From NCBI RefSeq assembly GCF_025024155.1, contig NW_026251798.1:1-64000 (forward strand): a stretch of DNA of 64,000 nt, given 5' to 3'. The position numbers and the translations under genes are program-made. The stretch comes from Gamsiella multidivaricata. Taxonomy: Eukaryota > Mortierellomycota > Mortierellomycetes > Mortierellales > Mortierellaceae. Positions 46,301-58,454 of this stretch are shown here, piece after piece; the first letter of the stretch is position 1; every line of letters begins with the position of its first letter. The notes under the pieces are model-generated. The model was not told where the DNA came from. It saw only the letters and a list, made by a program, of their open reading frames with translations, and ran no database searches.

Positions 46301-46701
46301 GGGCGCTCTGACAACCCTGTCGCTTGAGCCGCCCCCCCATCCCCTCTTTTTACAAGGGGGACAAAGGGAAGGGGAAGGGAAATGCAAGAAGTTGCGCAAA
46401 GTGACTGGAGGCAATCGCTGCTTTACCTTCCTCGGCCATCCTTCTTGTTCAGGTCTGCACCGGCATCGATCAAGGCCCGGACAATCTCCTGGTTGCCGTT
46501 CAAGACCGCCAGGTTTAAAGGTGTGGCTCCGTAGAGGATATCATCGGGCTCAAAGTTCGTCGCTTGGCCTATGATCGGCTGCACAGCATAGGCTGATTGG
46601 CGAGGGCTGCAGGCGAATGTCTGGTTAGGATCATGGCCGTTCCTGCAGAGTTCTCTGACCAATCCCAGGTCGTTCGACGCGACCGCCTGTGCCAGATTCA
46701 T
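40308..46701 (-). CDS. ankyrin-repeat protein with long coiled-coil C-terminal half
   Basis: Exons (minus) are 46427-46701, 45763-46061, 45493-45656, 44204-45362 and 40308-44104, giving 1,897 residues. The ATG at 46701 begins MNLAQAVASNDLGLVRELC, itself an ankyrin helix pair. More ankyrin units follow: ATPLNLAVLNGNQEIVRALIDAGADLN, TPLCLASYLGKEVVVRCLLEAG, ARDRHMAVVKTLLRHGASPD, LTPLHHALRTRP, GRTALHHLC, NTPLHFAVEYGGVLEVVSVLVKEGADIELRNTKG. The last exon is mostly coiled coil, with heptad-rich stretches around residues 700-1100 and 1250-1500, separated by S/T/N/G-rich linkers. No catalytic or lipid-binding domain was recognised. The architecture suggests a scaffold or tether that binds partners through ankyrins and dimerises through coils; this is inference. 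It is not a recognisable Osh1 or Pho81, since no ORD or SPX domain is present. Confidence 0.82.
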
Positions 46702-47492
46702 TTCAAGGACAGAGACTTGAGGCGGGTTCGAAAAAAAGAAAAAGAAAAAAAAGAATAAGGTATTCCCTGATGTGGAGAAAAGAGATAAAGATCAGGTTAC
46801 TGTGTGGTTGTTCGATCCCAATTAAACCTTGAGGGAGACGCGCTTGAGATAAAGTAATTAGGGATGTATATTAGTCTAGAGTAACGTGCTTCAAGAGATC
46901 TCCCTTGAACTCATTCCTCATGTGCAATGGGCAACAAAAAAAAAAACTGGCGGCAAAAGACAACAACAACAACAAAAGGAGGAAGAGGGGATGAAGAAAA
47001 GAGAGTGTGAGAGAATTGCAAAATACAAAAAACAAGAAACAAAAAACAAAAAAGAAGAAACGAGTATCAGCATGGATAAGAAAAGAAAAAAGAAGGGGTT
47101 GAGCTCATTGCGTGCAACCGCCACAATGCTATCTACCTGTAATGCACACTGCATGGGTCGTTGGCTGTGTTGGTAACACCGTTCTACTCCTTTCTTTGCC
47201 GCTCCCGCTCTATCCTCTTCATCCCTGAAAATAAATCAAGCTTGAGCAGCAAGGGGGTTCTCCTTGTCCAGATACATGAAAAGGTTTGGTTCAACATGGT
47301 AGCACCCGCACCCACTCATTGTTGCAATTTAAGCCAAGTAACAGGATCAGTCCTGCAATCGCGTACTGTGTTAAAATATGAAGCAGTAGGGGCTACTTGT
47401 AAATAGGCAATGCGAACAAGTCTTTATGGGATGAGATATCTTTCTATGTATACTACGCGTCGCACCAACTGCAGTTGAAATTATGTAAAACT
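46702..47492. other. interval between the ankyrin gene and VWA8
   Basis: No gene was recognised in these 790 bases. They hold A-rich and purine-rich tracts (for example 46937-47090) and should include the ankyrin gene promoter and the VWA8 3' untranslated region. Confidence 0.5.
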
Positions 47493-50400
47493 CTACTTGA
47501 CCATCGACGACAAAAAGATCGACTTGATGATCTGGGGCAAATCCTTGGTGTCCAGGCACACATGCGCATGCGATCCCAGAGCGCTCTTCAGCTTCTCGGC
47601 CTGGTCTGCCAATGATCCGATAAAGATCATGGACGAGGTCACTCTGTCGTCTGATCGAAGAACTAATGTTTATGATGCCAAATTAAAAAGAAAACGCGTT
47701 AGTCCTCAATGCACCCTTCAATTGCGATAATCAACAGCTTCAAGACGACAAAAAAAAAAAAAAAAAAAAAAACGTACTGCGAGCAAGGTCCTCGGGCTTG
47801 ATGTTGTACTGTCCAATGTTGGCATCTGATAGCACCACGACAATATAGTCGTCCGCATCCTCCTTAACAATCTCACGCATCGCCATCGATGTGGCCGAGA
47901 GCGTGTTATCGCCCGAGAGACAGTACTGTGAATGGGCACTCATCTGCGAGATGACCTTGAACACATCCTTCTCCGTCTTAGGGTACCGTCCTTCCTTCAC
48001 AAACTCCAGGTTGGGCGAATCGCCCGAGTGACCGATGATCGAGTATGCAAATTTGTGCTCAAAGTTGCGGAACGACTCCATGATCATCAGCGCGACCTCC
48101 ATAGATCGCTCCAACCGTCTGTCGTGGTTATTGAACCTGAACATACTGGCCGACAAATCAAACACAAAGAACATCTTCTTGGGCTTTTGCTGGAAGCCCA
48201 TCTCGGGGTCCTGGTCACCTCGTAGCTTGTAAATATTATGGTCACCCGTCAAACCCTCGATCAGCTTCGTGTCATCCAAATCACCAGAGCTCTGGTTCTT
48301 AAGCCACACGCGCTCCTTATTCTTGGCCTCGATCGACTCCAAAATTACCCGCAGCTCACGAATCTCGCGCTGCACGTTCTCCATGTATGACATATAGATC
48401 TTGGCATCTGCTGCGGTCATATCCATCGAGGCAAGGTGCTTTCTCATTGTCATGTTGTGCATCTCGATCTGGGCGTCCGAGACCAGCTTGGGAGGAGGAG
48501 CATTTGTGCGCTATTTGAGTGGTAGATCAGAGTTCAGAAACCCAGTCAGTCAATCAATACCCGTATACTTCACATTTACAGATCACCGTGGAAATAAAAG
48601 CAAGACTTACGATATCCAATTTAGAAACATCGTCAAAGCTGGGTTTGCGACCCTCCTGGGGTGCTCCCGTACGCTCTCCAGAACCCCCTCCCGAGCCGTT
48701 GCCATCGCCGTCACCACTTCCGTCGCCATCTCCGCTTCCCCCCCCTCCGCCGCCACCACCACCACCGCCACCGCCACCGCCGCCGTCACTGCTAGAGCTA
48801 TCGCCAGAGGCCTCCATGCCTGGCGGCAGATCGCCCACCTCACCTTCACCGCCCATGGGGACCACTTTACCGTCAGGTCCCACAAGCTGACCATCTGCGT
48901 TCACATATCGACCCTGCTCATCCTTGTAGAGGATCGCCAACGTACGCGAGTCAAGAGTGCCGACAAGCTTCTTCCAGGTGCTCGCGGACTGGAACAGATC
49001 CGCAGCATCGACCTGCCAAACACGGACAAATCCAGAATTATCCATGGTCAAGAGCGAACCGTCTGCGAGTTCTGACATGGAGGCCACTGTGCGATCCTGC
49101 TGTACGCCCTTGAAGCCAGTGACGGGGGCATCCGCACGCAAGGTACTGGTGACCGGAATCGAAAGAGGGATGAGTACGCGCCAGATACGTCGTTCCGAGG
49201 GCGAAAAGAGTTCCAAGTGACCTTCACCCTTTCCGCTCTAGTGGCATGAGAAAAGAAACGACAGAGTGTATGGTTAGATGCCAATAGCTCATCAAGAAAT
49301 GATTTCTTACAGATATCAAGCATGAATATCTTACAGGTGAGGGAATGATCTTGGCCATCTGCTGGGTCTTGCTCATATACAAAGACGCGCTTTGGAGGTT
49401 TGAGTACATGTTTCTAACATTCTCGTCCGAGATCGGTCTCATGAACGAAAACACGTCCATTGAAGCCTCAGGATCCTTTTCAAGAACGCGTTCCATGTTT
49501 TTAGTCATTGCCATGACAACGCCATCATTGGTGGTGTGCATCATACGAATGTTATCACTGAAGAGTTAAGGGCAGATATGAAACGAATGTCAGTAACGCG
49601 CAGTGCTTATTTCTCACCAGATAATAGACGATCTTCCTTTGTCTTTACCTGTTGCTGGTGCCTGGCTCGATAACGGGCTGCGAGACAAAGGTCAGACGAT
49701 GCTTCGCCTTGGCACCCATTCCAGTAATCGACACACGTTGGATACGATCAGGAGTGGGAACATCTGGGCTCGACGCATACACCAAATAGTAATCGCCGTT
49801 CTGACAGTCCTTAACCAGCCATAACTTGGGGTCCAGCATATGGAAGCCTGAAATCTGAACAGGCAACTCGACCGCGTGTTGAATACCCGTGTTGAAGTCC
49901 ACGACCACGATGTTAGCTCGACTCTCTTGGAAGAAGGCAATGTATCCAAGATGGGCCAGAGACTTGTCCATCAACGAGGCCACTGGAGCCAGGCCGTTCA
50001 ACATCACCGAGACAATCGAGTCCTTCTGAGTGTCCAGGGAAAGGAACGAGTTGTCTGCAGGATTATGCATGCACAAGAATCGACCGCCTGCGTGCGTCTG
50101 CACAAGAGCAAGGCGCAGTCTCGGTGGTGCCCTCTGCAGAGGGAAATATTCGTACATGTCTGCGCTCCTGACCGTGCGGTGGGCAGCATCGATAAAATGA
50201 AGTGTCACCGGGTTAGTCGAGATTGCGTACAGGTTGCCCTTGTCGGTCGAAATAATATCCAGAGCCTCGCCACGTGTAGGGATCTTGAAGTGATACAGCT
50301 GCTCCGAAAACACGACCGAACGGCCCTCAGACCTCTCCAGATCTCGGGCCACTCCAGGGGTCACATTCCATCCGCCGCGAAAGACAATCGGTTGAGACTT

Positions 50401-53400
50401 GACCTTGCACTCGACCGCGCGCTCGTCGGCGGCCTTCTTCCAAGTCTCTGTCAAGATGGGCTCGCTGACCTCGACCTGCTTACCGAGCTGGATTGTGAAC
50501 TCGGACTCGAGACCCACAGGGATACCGTGCTTCTGGAACGTCTCGATTAACATGTCCTTCGAGTCCGCATCGTATTGATCGAAATCAAACACGTTCTGCA
50601 GAATGCGTGAGATGCCCTCCTCAGGGTAGATCTGCATATGTTTAACGACATTGACCAGCTCGCGCGTCGAGTACGGATACGACAACAAACCCTCGTCCAC
50701 CAGCACACGCAAGTCCTCGAAGGCTGCAGTCAGCTTCAACAGCAGTTCCTCAGGGACATCAGGCCCGTACTTGCGGAGCAAAAACATCTCCGATTCGGCA
50801 TCCGGATTGTCGACGGCATGACAACTGAATACATCGCCAACCTCTCTGAAAAAGTCGTTTCCGAGGAAAGGGAATCCAGGTCGATTGGCTAGGACCATCA
50901 TGCGAAAGTCGGGATGGATCACAATTTCCACCTCGTCTGCACCCTCTGTAGGCTTGGAGACAATTCGGCGACCATCGCTAAGCACCATCTGACCATCCTC
51001 GAGTAAGTTACGAATAACGCTCGTGACATAGGTGGGCGCCTTATCAGCCTCGTCAATGACAAGGATGTATCCATCTCGGACAGACTTGACCAAGGGCGAG
51101 TCGTCATACTGCAGGACACCGTCAACAATCGAGGGGGTGGCGGTCAAACTTTGCACAGTGGTATCGCGATGCAGCTGAATGTACTCTCGAGGCAATCTGA
51201 GGAGTTGAAGGAAATAGTCCGCCAGCTTGTTCTTGCCTACTCCCTGATTACCAATTAGAAGCAAGTGCTCTCCAAGCTGGAAGTCCTTGAGCATCTCCAT
51301 CAAAATCTCTGTTTGCTTGGGATTTTCGTGGAAGATAATATTGGGGATCAAGACAGGGTTTGAATCCTGGCGAACAGGCTCTTCGATTGGTCCAATGCGG
51401 AGCGATCGCGGCTGTTCTCTGTTTGGGAGGACTTGAATCTCAAGCTGCAAACAAAATGAGTGAACGTAAAAGAGTAGATGTTAGGTAACGTGGGTTACCA
51501 GAGCTAACGAATGTTGTTTTTCAGTCATGATCTCTTACCTCGTTGGCTTTGTAAGGCTTGGGCTTGGGCGTGATTCCATTGGTAGCAAGAAGCTGGTTCA
51601 GAGCATCCTTTGCGATCGAAGGCAGGAACCGGGAGAGCGAGACCTTGTGAACAGCCTCATGCAAACTTTCGTTAGGGAAGACTGCCAAGCGGCGACAGAT
51701 ACGGATCAATTGGCTGAAGAGATATGTGATATACAATGCGTTAGTAAGTGTATGCCAAATAATATTTAGACTCATCAAGGAGCAGAAAAAAAAACGCATA
51801 TCTTACCGAGTGGACATGGCAGAGGAGAGCGTCTTGATAGTCTCGTCGGGCGAGTTTCGAAGATGATTTGCAAACTTGAGAAGAAGGCCCAGACTCTCAG
51901 GGGAAACGCCTGGCGACAATGTCTCCAGCAACTGCGTCTCTTCCTGGAGAGAAAGAGGGCGAACCGTAACAAACTGGAACATGCTGACAATCTCAGGTGC
52001 CAACCACGATCCGGGCTTGCCACCCTCCGTTCCATTCGAAACAGGTCTCGCAAGCGCCACGATACGGAAAGAAGGTGCGATGCGTAACAGACCCTTTTTT
52101 TCCATCTGCTCCTGGCCCCAACCGTACTTGGCCTGCAACTGGTCATAGTGAGAGGGTCGAAGCAGCTTGCGTCCATCTGGCATGGCCGTCTCGCGCTCGT
52201 GAATCAAGCGCTGCAGTGAGACCATGGTACCAAAGGATAATGTATCGATTCCATCCATAACCGCCAAAGCGCCCGACATTGCAGCCTTGACAAGAGCCGA
52301 GTTCTCCCAGACAGTATCTCCCGAGAAGGTCGTACTTCTGCGCTGGAGCAGATCGCGCGAGGACATGTCCTTATACAGAGGGATAAACTCGACCTTATAT
52401 CCCAAGTTTTTGCCAAAATGGCGCATCAGCGCACTCTTGCCCACACCTTTGGAACCAATCACACAGAAATCGCCAACAGAGTGCGCCAACAGCATACTGA
52501 CAAGCGTCGATATGTGGTAGGGTGTCTCCACAAAGTACTCGGCCGGCTCGAATGGGTAGGCACCGCAGTGCAGATCAACCGACGCGGGCTTGCCAGAGAC
52601 ATGTTCAAAGGTTGCGCGTGCGATCGTAGGTCCGGAGCGTTCAATTTTGGCAATCTTGTAGTTTGAATCGCATTGGCGAATGACGGTGCCCTGATCCTGA
52701 TCGAACCTCTCCTCTTCGCGTCCTAGTCCCAGAAAACCGAAGCGCTGATACGTGGACTCGATCAAGCTGCGCTGCTCAGCCTCACATGTAGACAGAAGCG
52801 ACCAGGGGTAGACAAGATCCAACACGAAGCGAGGCTGGGCATCCTGAAAGTTGTTCAGCATCTTGATGGCGCCTTCGATCGATACGGGGAATTCAGGGAT
52901 AGTGACGTTACTGACCATCGACGCTGCTGCGGAGGAGTCGTTGCCTAGGTTCTGATAATGCTGAGAGCCCAGAACCATGGCAACAGAGAGAAGGCGCTCC
53001 AACATATCCTGGGGTACACTTGGTCCCAGTGTCCTGAGTTGCTGCATCTGTGACTCGAATCCTGGCGCCTTGACATCGCGAGACTGAAAACGCGAGCGAA
53101 GTGGAGGGTCCAAGGGATGACCCACATACTGAGGGACAGGGAGACCTAGGGCGATGACTGTAAAATCATCGCTGACCTTGACCAGCTTGTGCTTCTCCAT
53201 AGTGTCAATGGCAGACTGACCCCCCTCCTTGACAAGTATGTCGAAGCGCTTGGGATTGACAAGGAATCGACCGTCCTCGAGCGCCATCTCTCGGTTTTCC
53301 AGCAAGTTGTTGAGAACAGGCAACACATTACGTTCCGCCTTCTCAATTCCATCCAGGATTAAGATACGACCCTCTGTCGCAGCACGAACACAGGCCTGAT

Positions 53401-54451
53401 CGACATAATATGCGGTGCCGCCGACAATCTCCCTACGCTGCTTAAGGTCGCTCTCAGTGACATCCTTTGACAGCGGAACGTACTCAACCTCACGATTGGT
53501 TCTATATTTTTTGACAACGCGGTAGCATTTAGCAAAGCAAATTCGCTTCCTGGCAACACATTACTAACATTCAGCTCTACTCCAATACATCCTCTCATAC
53601 TTACAATTCCGCAAACTTGAGGGCAATCGATCGGCGGAGATGGCCAGGTGGACTATGATATGGTTTGGAGTGGCAATTGAGCTAAGTATTTCGTTTGTGA
53701 AGCAAAAACATAGCGACATAGCTTTGCTGAAAACATACCCGATTAAGAACATGTCCTGGCGCAATTTGTCCTTTTGCATCATCCTACACATAATCATATC
53801 GGACGATCGAAAGACGGATTAGCCGAGTTGAGTGGTCAATGACAGAGTACGGCCGATATAGGGCCTGATATTACCATCTCAAGTGACGCAGGACTTCCTA
53901 TTAACGTGAATGGGGTGGATACAGACTCCTAATTAACTTCGGCATTCAACTTCAATGTAGCAAACGCAAGGTAATGCCTGTCAAGTCCTTACCTGCGAAT
54001 CCTCGAAGAGAGGCTGATCGTAGCTCGGGACGAACTCGGGGTTCAGTGCAGGGCTGACAGCAACGGTGACATCGCCAATCTTAACCTCTCCATATTCTGC
54101 AAAGGTAAAAAAAAAAAAAGTGATCGGCAAATCAGTATCCGAAGCCATGAGAGTACAGGTGCCTGATACAAATTTTAAAAATTCCACGTGAAATGGAAAC
54201 ATTCCCCGCAAGCCGAACGGTTGAACGGATCAGGAAGGATCGTCCCTTGTCTTTGGTCCGAAATGGTCGCTTTGCACTGTAGAAAAAAGCGATCTTTCTT
54301 CCTTACCAAGCCCAGAATAGTTCTTTGTGGCAGAAATGATCAGTCCTCCTGACCGGTTTGGATCCTCAGCAATTACATAGTCCGCCGTGTGTGACAAGGC
54401 CCTGGAGAGCTGCTCCAGACGCAAGCGCGCCGTTTCTGTTTTGGGATCCAT
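47493..54451 (-). CDS. VWA8: VWA8-like AAA+ ATPase with C-terminal von Willebrand A domain
   Basis: Exons (minus) are 54307-54451, 53993-54096, 53875-53897, 53739-53783, 53605-53652, 51807-53501, 51539-51713, 49649-51444, 49335-49557, 48611-49237, 47778-48510 and 47493-47662, giving 1,927 residues; human VWA8 is about 1,905. Splicing of three tiny exons gives EVLRHLRW|MMQKDKLRQDMFLIG|PPGHLRRSIALKFAEL, matching human HLRWIMQKDLLGQDVFLIGPPGPLRRS. Later P-loops are GSKGVGKSA and GNQGVGKNK, with Walker B LVIDEADKA. A glycine run lies at about 48715-48795. The vWA domain near the end has the MIDAS motif FDLSAS and ends SIFLSSMVK. VWA8 is a matrix-side mitochondrial ATPase in animals. Here the N-terminus (MDPKTETARLRLEQL) does not look like a strong presequence, so location is uncertain. 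Confidence 0.93.
47750..47772. repeat. A23 run at the donor end of the last VWA8 intron
   Basis: Twenty-three A on the plus strand. In the VWA8 transcript the intron begins GUACG followed at once by U23. Confidence 0.95.
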
Positions 54452-55237
54452 GGCGTTGCTGCCTTGCTAATCAGGGAGAGTATTCCAAGAGAGGACAGGC
54501 GAGAAGAAGTGATCGAGATCTACGTGGGTGGTAAAAAAGTTATGGTACAAAGGACTATGGTACAGCAGCAATTGAAGTTGAACAGCTTGCTATTCCTTCA
54601 ACCAAGCGACTCTGACGAGTAAAAGAAGTGGGGAGGAGCAAGATGTCGTATTCTCAACTGCTGTCTCTATGAACAGAATGAGTGAAGAGTAAGAAAGAAG
54701 GGCGGAGATGTGAAACGAATGAAAAGCAGGGAAATAAAAGAACAAAAGGGTATTGAGGGACAGGTGTTGCTTGGGAGATGAGCCGCTTTCTCCGGAACAG
54801 GGGCTCGAGTGTGGGGGGGAAGCGAAGTACAAGAGCAGCAGTGCGGCCGGAACCCCACTTTCTCCATCGCCGCGCACCATTCGTTGTTCGCTTCAACAGA
54901 TGCTGGCCGAAAAGGCGATCGGAGTCACGTGGAAGCTATCCATCCTTGATTCCTTGGCCAATCTCAGCCGTGCCCGAAACTTTTGAAGCATACTCGGCAG
55001 AAAGTTTGCTGCGCTTAGGAGGATGCACATGCGCCAAAGTCGTGGTCTACACAGCGCCTATCCGAACAGCTTTCTACCCAACTGAGATACAGCACATTAT
55101 AGAGCAAAGACGAGTTTTAATGCATTTGTTTTTATTGTGCTGCTAAGAGACGTGCATAGTAGCCAAGAATAAAGGATGTATTTCGATGGCTTCCTGTCAT
55201 TCGTTCATTTCGTATGCTAACGTGTCATTTTCCTTGT
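54452..55237. other. interval between VWA8 and the choline transporter-like gene
   Basis: No gene was supported in these 785 bases. The part next to VWA8 is its likely promoter. Overlapping frames at 54590-54896 (-) and 54753-55146 (+) have no motif. Confidence 0.45.
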
Positions 55238-56911
55238 TTAATCATGCTGGACATAAATGCCGCGGACATTGCGGGTCACTTGGGGATAGTGCTCCGCAAT
55301 GGCGTGGTACAGGTCGGGCTTCGTCCTGTAGAGCGTCTGAGGATCCTCCGCTAGGGCGACAAAGGTGGTTGTCACTCCAGAATCAATAACGTTGTTGGGA
55401 ACCGACATCATCACTGCACCAAGGATCATCTCGACAATGACTACAATGAATACAACCAGCGTCTCGTCATCCTTATCATAAAAGCCGGGCTGAACCAACT
55501 TGATAAAGAGGTAGCCATAGAGACCGCTCGCAAGGGCGACCGAGAGCGTGCCCATGCCCAGGACATTGCCGACCAAGTTGTCGTTCACGAGCGCATCCAC
55601 GCCGCGGTCCTTGACCAACTCCCAAGTGTCGTGTGCAGCCTTGACGAATGGCTTGCCGTACATCGCCACCTGAGTGAATGCAAACTTGTTGAAGATCTCA
55701 AAGAGACCCTCGAGGCACGAGAGGATGCAGTCCGCACACATGGCCAAAAAGGCCATCAGACCGTTGTCTGAGTCTGACCTGAGCGATTGACAGACGTAAC
55801 GCAGAGTCTGGAGGAGCGCAATCAAGAGCGATCCAAAACAGATACTTCCAAAGGACGTTGTCAGCGCACGCTTAGCCGATCCAAGAGTGGGCGAAGAGGG
55901 TGCGCCTGCAGCAGAGCCCTCAAAGAAATAAAAGACGCCAAAGACTCCTGAGATGGTGACATGGACAACGTTCTTGATCACTTCTGTGTTCCAGAACATG
56001 ACGAAGTTGAGGTAGACCATGACCAAGTATAGACGGTTGTCGTCGCAGACCATCTTGCTTCTTCCGTCCTCGACCTCCTCGACCCTGCAATTGGAGATGC
56101 GCTGGAACACTGAATAGTTGATCATCAAGGAGAAAATCCAGAGCGAGGACCATGCAATCTGAGTGAACAAACCAGAGAATGCGACCTAGAACAATAAACC
56201 GCCGAGATGTTAGCACGTTGATGAATTCATATGGTCATTTCGTTCAATGCAGGGTCAGTTGACCAGCAAGTAAATTCCGTTAAAAATCGTTGCATGAAAA
56301 GAAACAGAGATGTAAACACGTACTGCCAGAGTACCAGGGTACTTGCGCGTGACAGAGGTGATGGTCTGCAGAAGAAGAATCGAGAAGGGCATCCGTGAGG
56401 CCCACAATTTGTAACAGAAGAGGACGACGAGGCCAGTGGCCAGGCAAAGTCCTCCCCAGAAGATGCTGCCGGACATGATCTGGATGATGCCCAGGCCAAT
56501 GGTAAGGAAGATACTAAAGAAGAACGAGAACTTGACAAGGAAGGCGGTTTGGCGTTGGATGAGAATGAAATAGCCAAACGCAAGGGCAAAGGTGACGGCA
56601 ATCGAGGACAGGGCCAAGACTGAGAGCGAGTGGTCGATAGCAAAGGCGTTGGTGGCGACCTGGGTACCGTCGTCGAGGATTGTGAAGGGGTTGGAGAGGT
56701 TGTGGGCGTAGGCCTTGAAAGAGTAGACGTTCAGACCCGTGAAGGCGGCCATGTTGAGGATAAACAGACCGGTGGCCCAGACATCGTTGTAGCGGGCCTC
56801 GGGGGCGAACTTGCCCTCGGTGTTACTCTTGGGGATAAGGGGGGCGTTTTCCTCATGGACGTAGCTTGGGGGCAGACTGCTGCTGCCGGCGCCGTAGTTC
56901 GGTGCTTCCAT
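55238..56911 (-). CDS. PNS1: choline transporter-like protein (CTL/SLC44, Pns1-type)
   Basis: Exons (minus) are 56324-56911 and 55238-56185, giving 511 residues, the size of fungal Pns1. A hydrophilic N-terminus (MEAPNYGAGSSSLPPSYV) is followed by about ten membrane segments. Family signatures include RYNDVWATGLFILNMAAFTGL near the first helix and, in the second half, WNTEVIKNVVHVTISGVFGVFYF, GSICFGSLLIALLQTLRYV, FEIFNKFAFTQVAMYGKPFVKAAHDTWEL, and FIVVIVEMILGAV. The C-terminus has VALAEDPQTLYRTKPDLYHAI. Animal members move choline or ethanolamine; yeast Pns1 sits in the plasma membrane and its substrate is unsettled. It is divergent from ERG3 across 1.5 kb. Identification as family member is firm, substrate is not. 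Confidence 0.93.
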
Positions 56912-56999
56912 GGCAATCGAATCAGTCAGTCAAACAATTAGTCGGCCGATGGGGGTGCGTGGGAATGCAAAGCGCGAATGAAGAAAAAAGAGGGAAGAG

Positions 57000-57007
57000 A
57001 GAGAGAG

Positions 57008-57057
<50 letters not shown>

Positions 57058-57070
57058 TGTGTGTGTGTGG
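57000..57070. repeat. compound (GA)n(GAAA)n(GA)n(GT)n microsatellite
   Basis: GA units, GAAA units, GA units again, then about eight GT units are read directly, lying about 90 bases upstream of the PNS1 start codon on the minus strand. Confidence 0.97.
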
Positions 57071-57352
57071 AGGTATGACCGAGGAAAGGAAGAAGGAAGG
57101 CTTTTCTCCGCGTAGAAAAAAAAAAATATGCCAAGGCAGAAAGAAAGTCACAGAACGACTCTTACGAGAGCCAGCACAGCATATCTGAGGGGAACCAGGC
57201 GTGTATAACAGCACAGTAACACTGCAAGGTCATCCCTCTATTCACTCGTGTCTACAGGGAGTCTTCTTCGCTCCCTCCACCAATACTCCCGCCCAGGAAG
57301 AGGGTGGAGAAAACCCCGTCGCCAAAAATCCTAAAAAACCCTAAACGCACGC

Positions 57353-57379
57353 TTTTTTTTTTTTTTTTTTTTTTTTTTT
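57353..57379. repeat. T27 homopolymer
   Basis: Twenty-seven consecutive T in the PNS1-ERG3 spacer. This is the longest homopolymer in the window and a likely site of assembly error as well as nucleosome exclusion. Confidence 0.95.
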
Positions 57380-57598
57380 GGTGCATGTGTGGCGGCAATA
57401 ACCTCAGCATCGCGCATGGTAGGTAGTCTATATATCTTTTTTTCCCTATTCACACAAATGTTCTATGGTGCCACAAGTGTAAGATACTTGAACGGTACCC
57501 TGACATCCTGCCATTCGCGTTTTGCATGCATGTACCTCTGCACACTTTCATGATACATATGGATTGGGCAGATACTGCAGCCCCGCACGCTGATAACA

Positions 57599-57630
<32 letters not shown>
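57599..57630. repeat. (TA)n-(TG)n microsatellite
   Basis: About eleven AT units are followed by five GT units, read directly. Confidence 0.95.
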
Positions 57631-57631
<1 letters not shown>

Positions 57632-58454
57632 GGAGAGAGGGAGGGGGGGTATGAGAATGGAAATGGGATGATTCCTGTCTATGAGTCGCATTGTCTTCCA
57701 GACTGGTTGGTGAGAGATCGGGTGTGCCTTATAAAGGACGCACCCTGGTCGACTAGAGCATTGACTACAGGATTGTCTCACATGAATGGGTGGTGTGTCT
57801 GCAATTCTGCACCTTCATCGTGGTACGTTCCCATCATTGGGCGTAGTTTCTAGATCCTGATCAGCAGAGGGACGAAGAGAGGGCGGCGTTCATGAAGGAG
57901 GTGGGATGATTTTCTATATTATTTTAGTTGGTCTAGCGTTGTTTAGACAAGAAGGATCTGGTAAGGAATAAAGAAAAAAGGGCTGGCCTATGGGTATCTT
58001 GCGGTGCTTCCATGCCTCTGTAAAAGATAGTAATGGGAGGGCACTTGTAGAAGGAGCAAGAGGGTATGCAGCAGCGCAGTGTGTGGATGTGTGTGAGTGA
58101 TGGATAGTGCGTAAAAGTGTGCATGCTGTCCATTAGTTCCTGTTGTTGTCTGTTGCTCTGTGTCGTCTGTCTGGCAAATCAATTCGCCTTGAGAAATGTG
58201 GGCTGATGTTTTTTTGCGTGCGTTTTGTGTGCAGACCCGCAGAGAAATCAGAAACCCGTTTTCTTCAGGCACCATCCCCACTCTCCCAGGAATCGGGGCC
58301 TGTCTCATAAAATAGCCCTTTTCTATAACATAACAAGACAAGACGCCCCACTTCTCACACTTCTTGTCTCTATTCTCGCTCTTCCTCTCTTCTTCATCCC
58401 AGCCTATCCCAGCCCATTGTCAATTCCACCGTTCACAATCAGATCTCCTCCACC

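Larger units (their letters stand above)
56912..58454. promoter_or_regulatory. divergent promoter interval rich in simple repeats
   Basis: This 1.5-kb spacer lies between the divergent PNS1 and ERG3 start codons. It contains the GA/GT microsatellite, a T27 run and a TA/TG microsatellite. A CT-rich strip at about 58330-58450 immediately precedes the ERG3 ATG and probably is its leader. No gene is supported inside. Confidence 0.5.
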
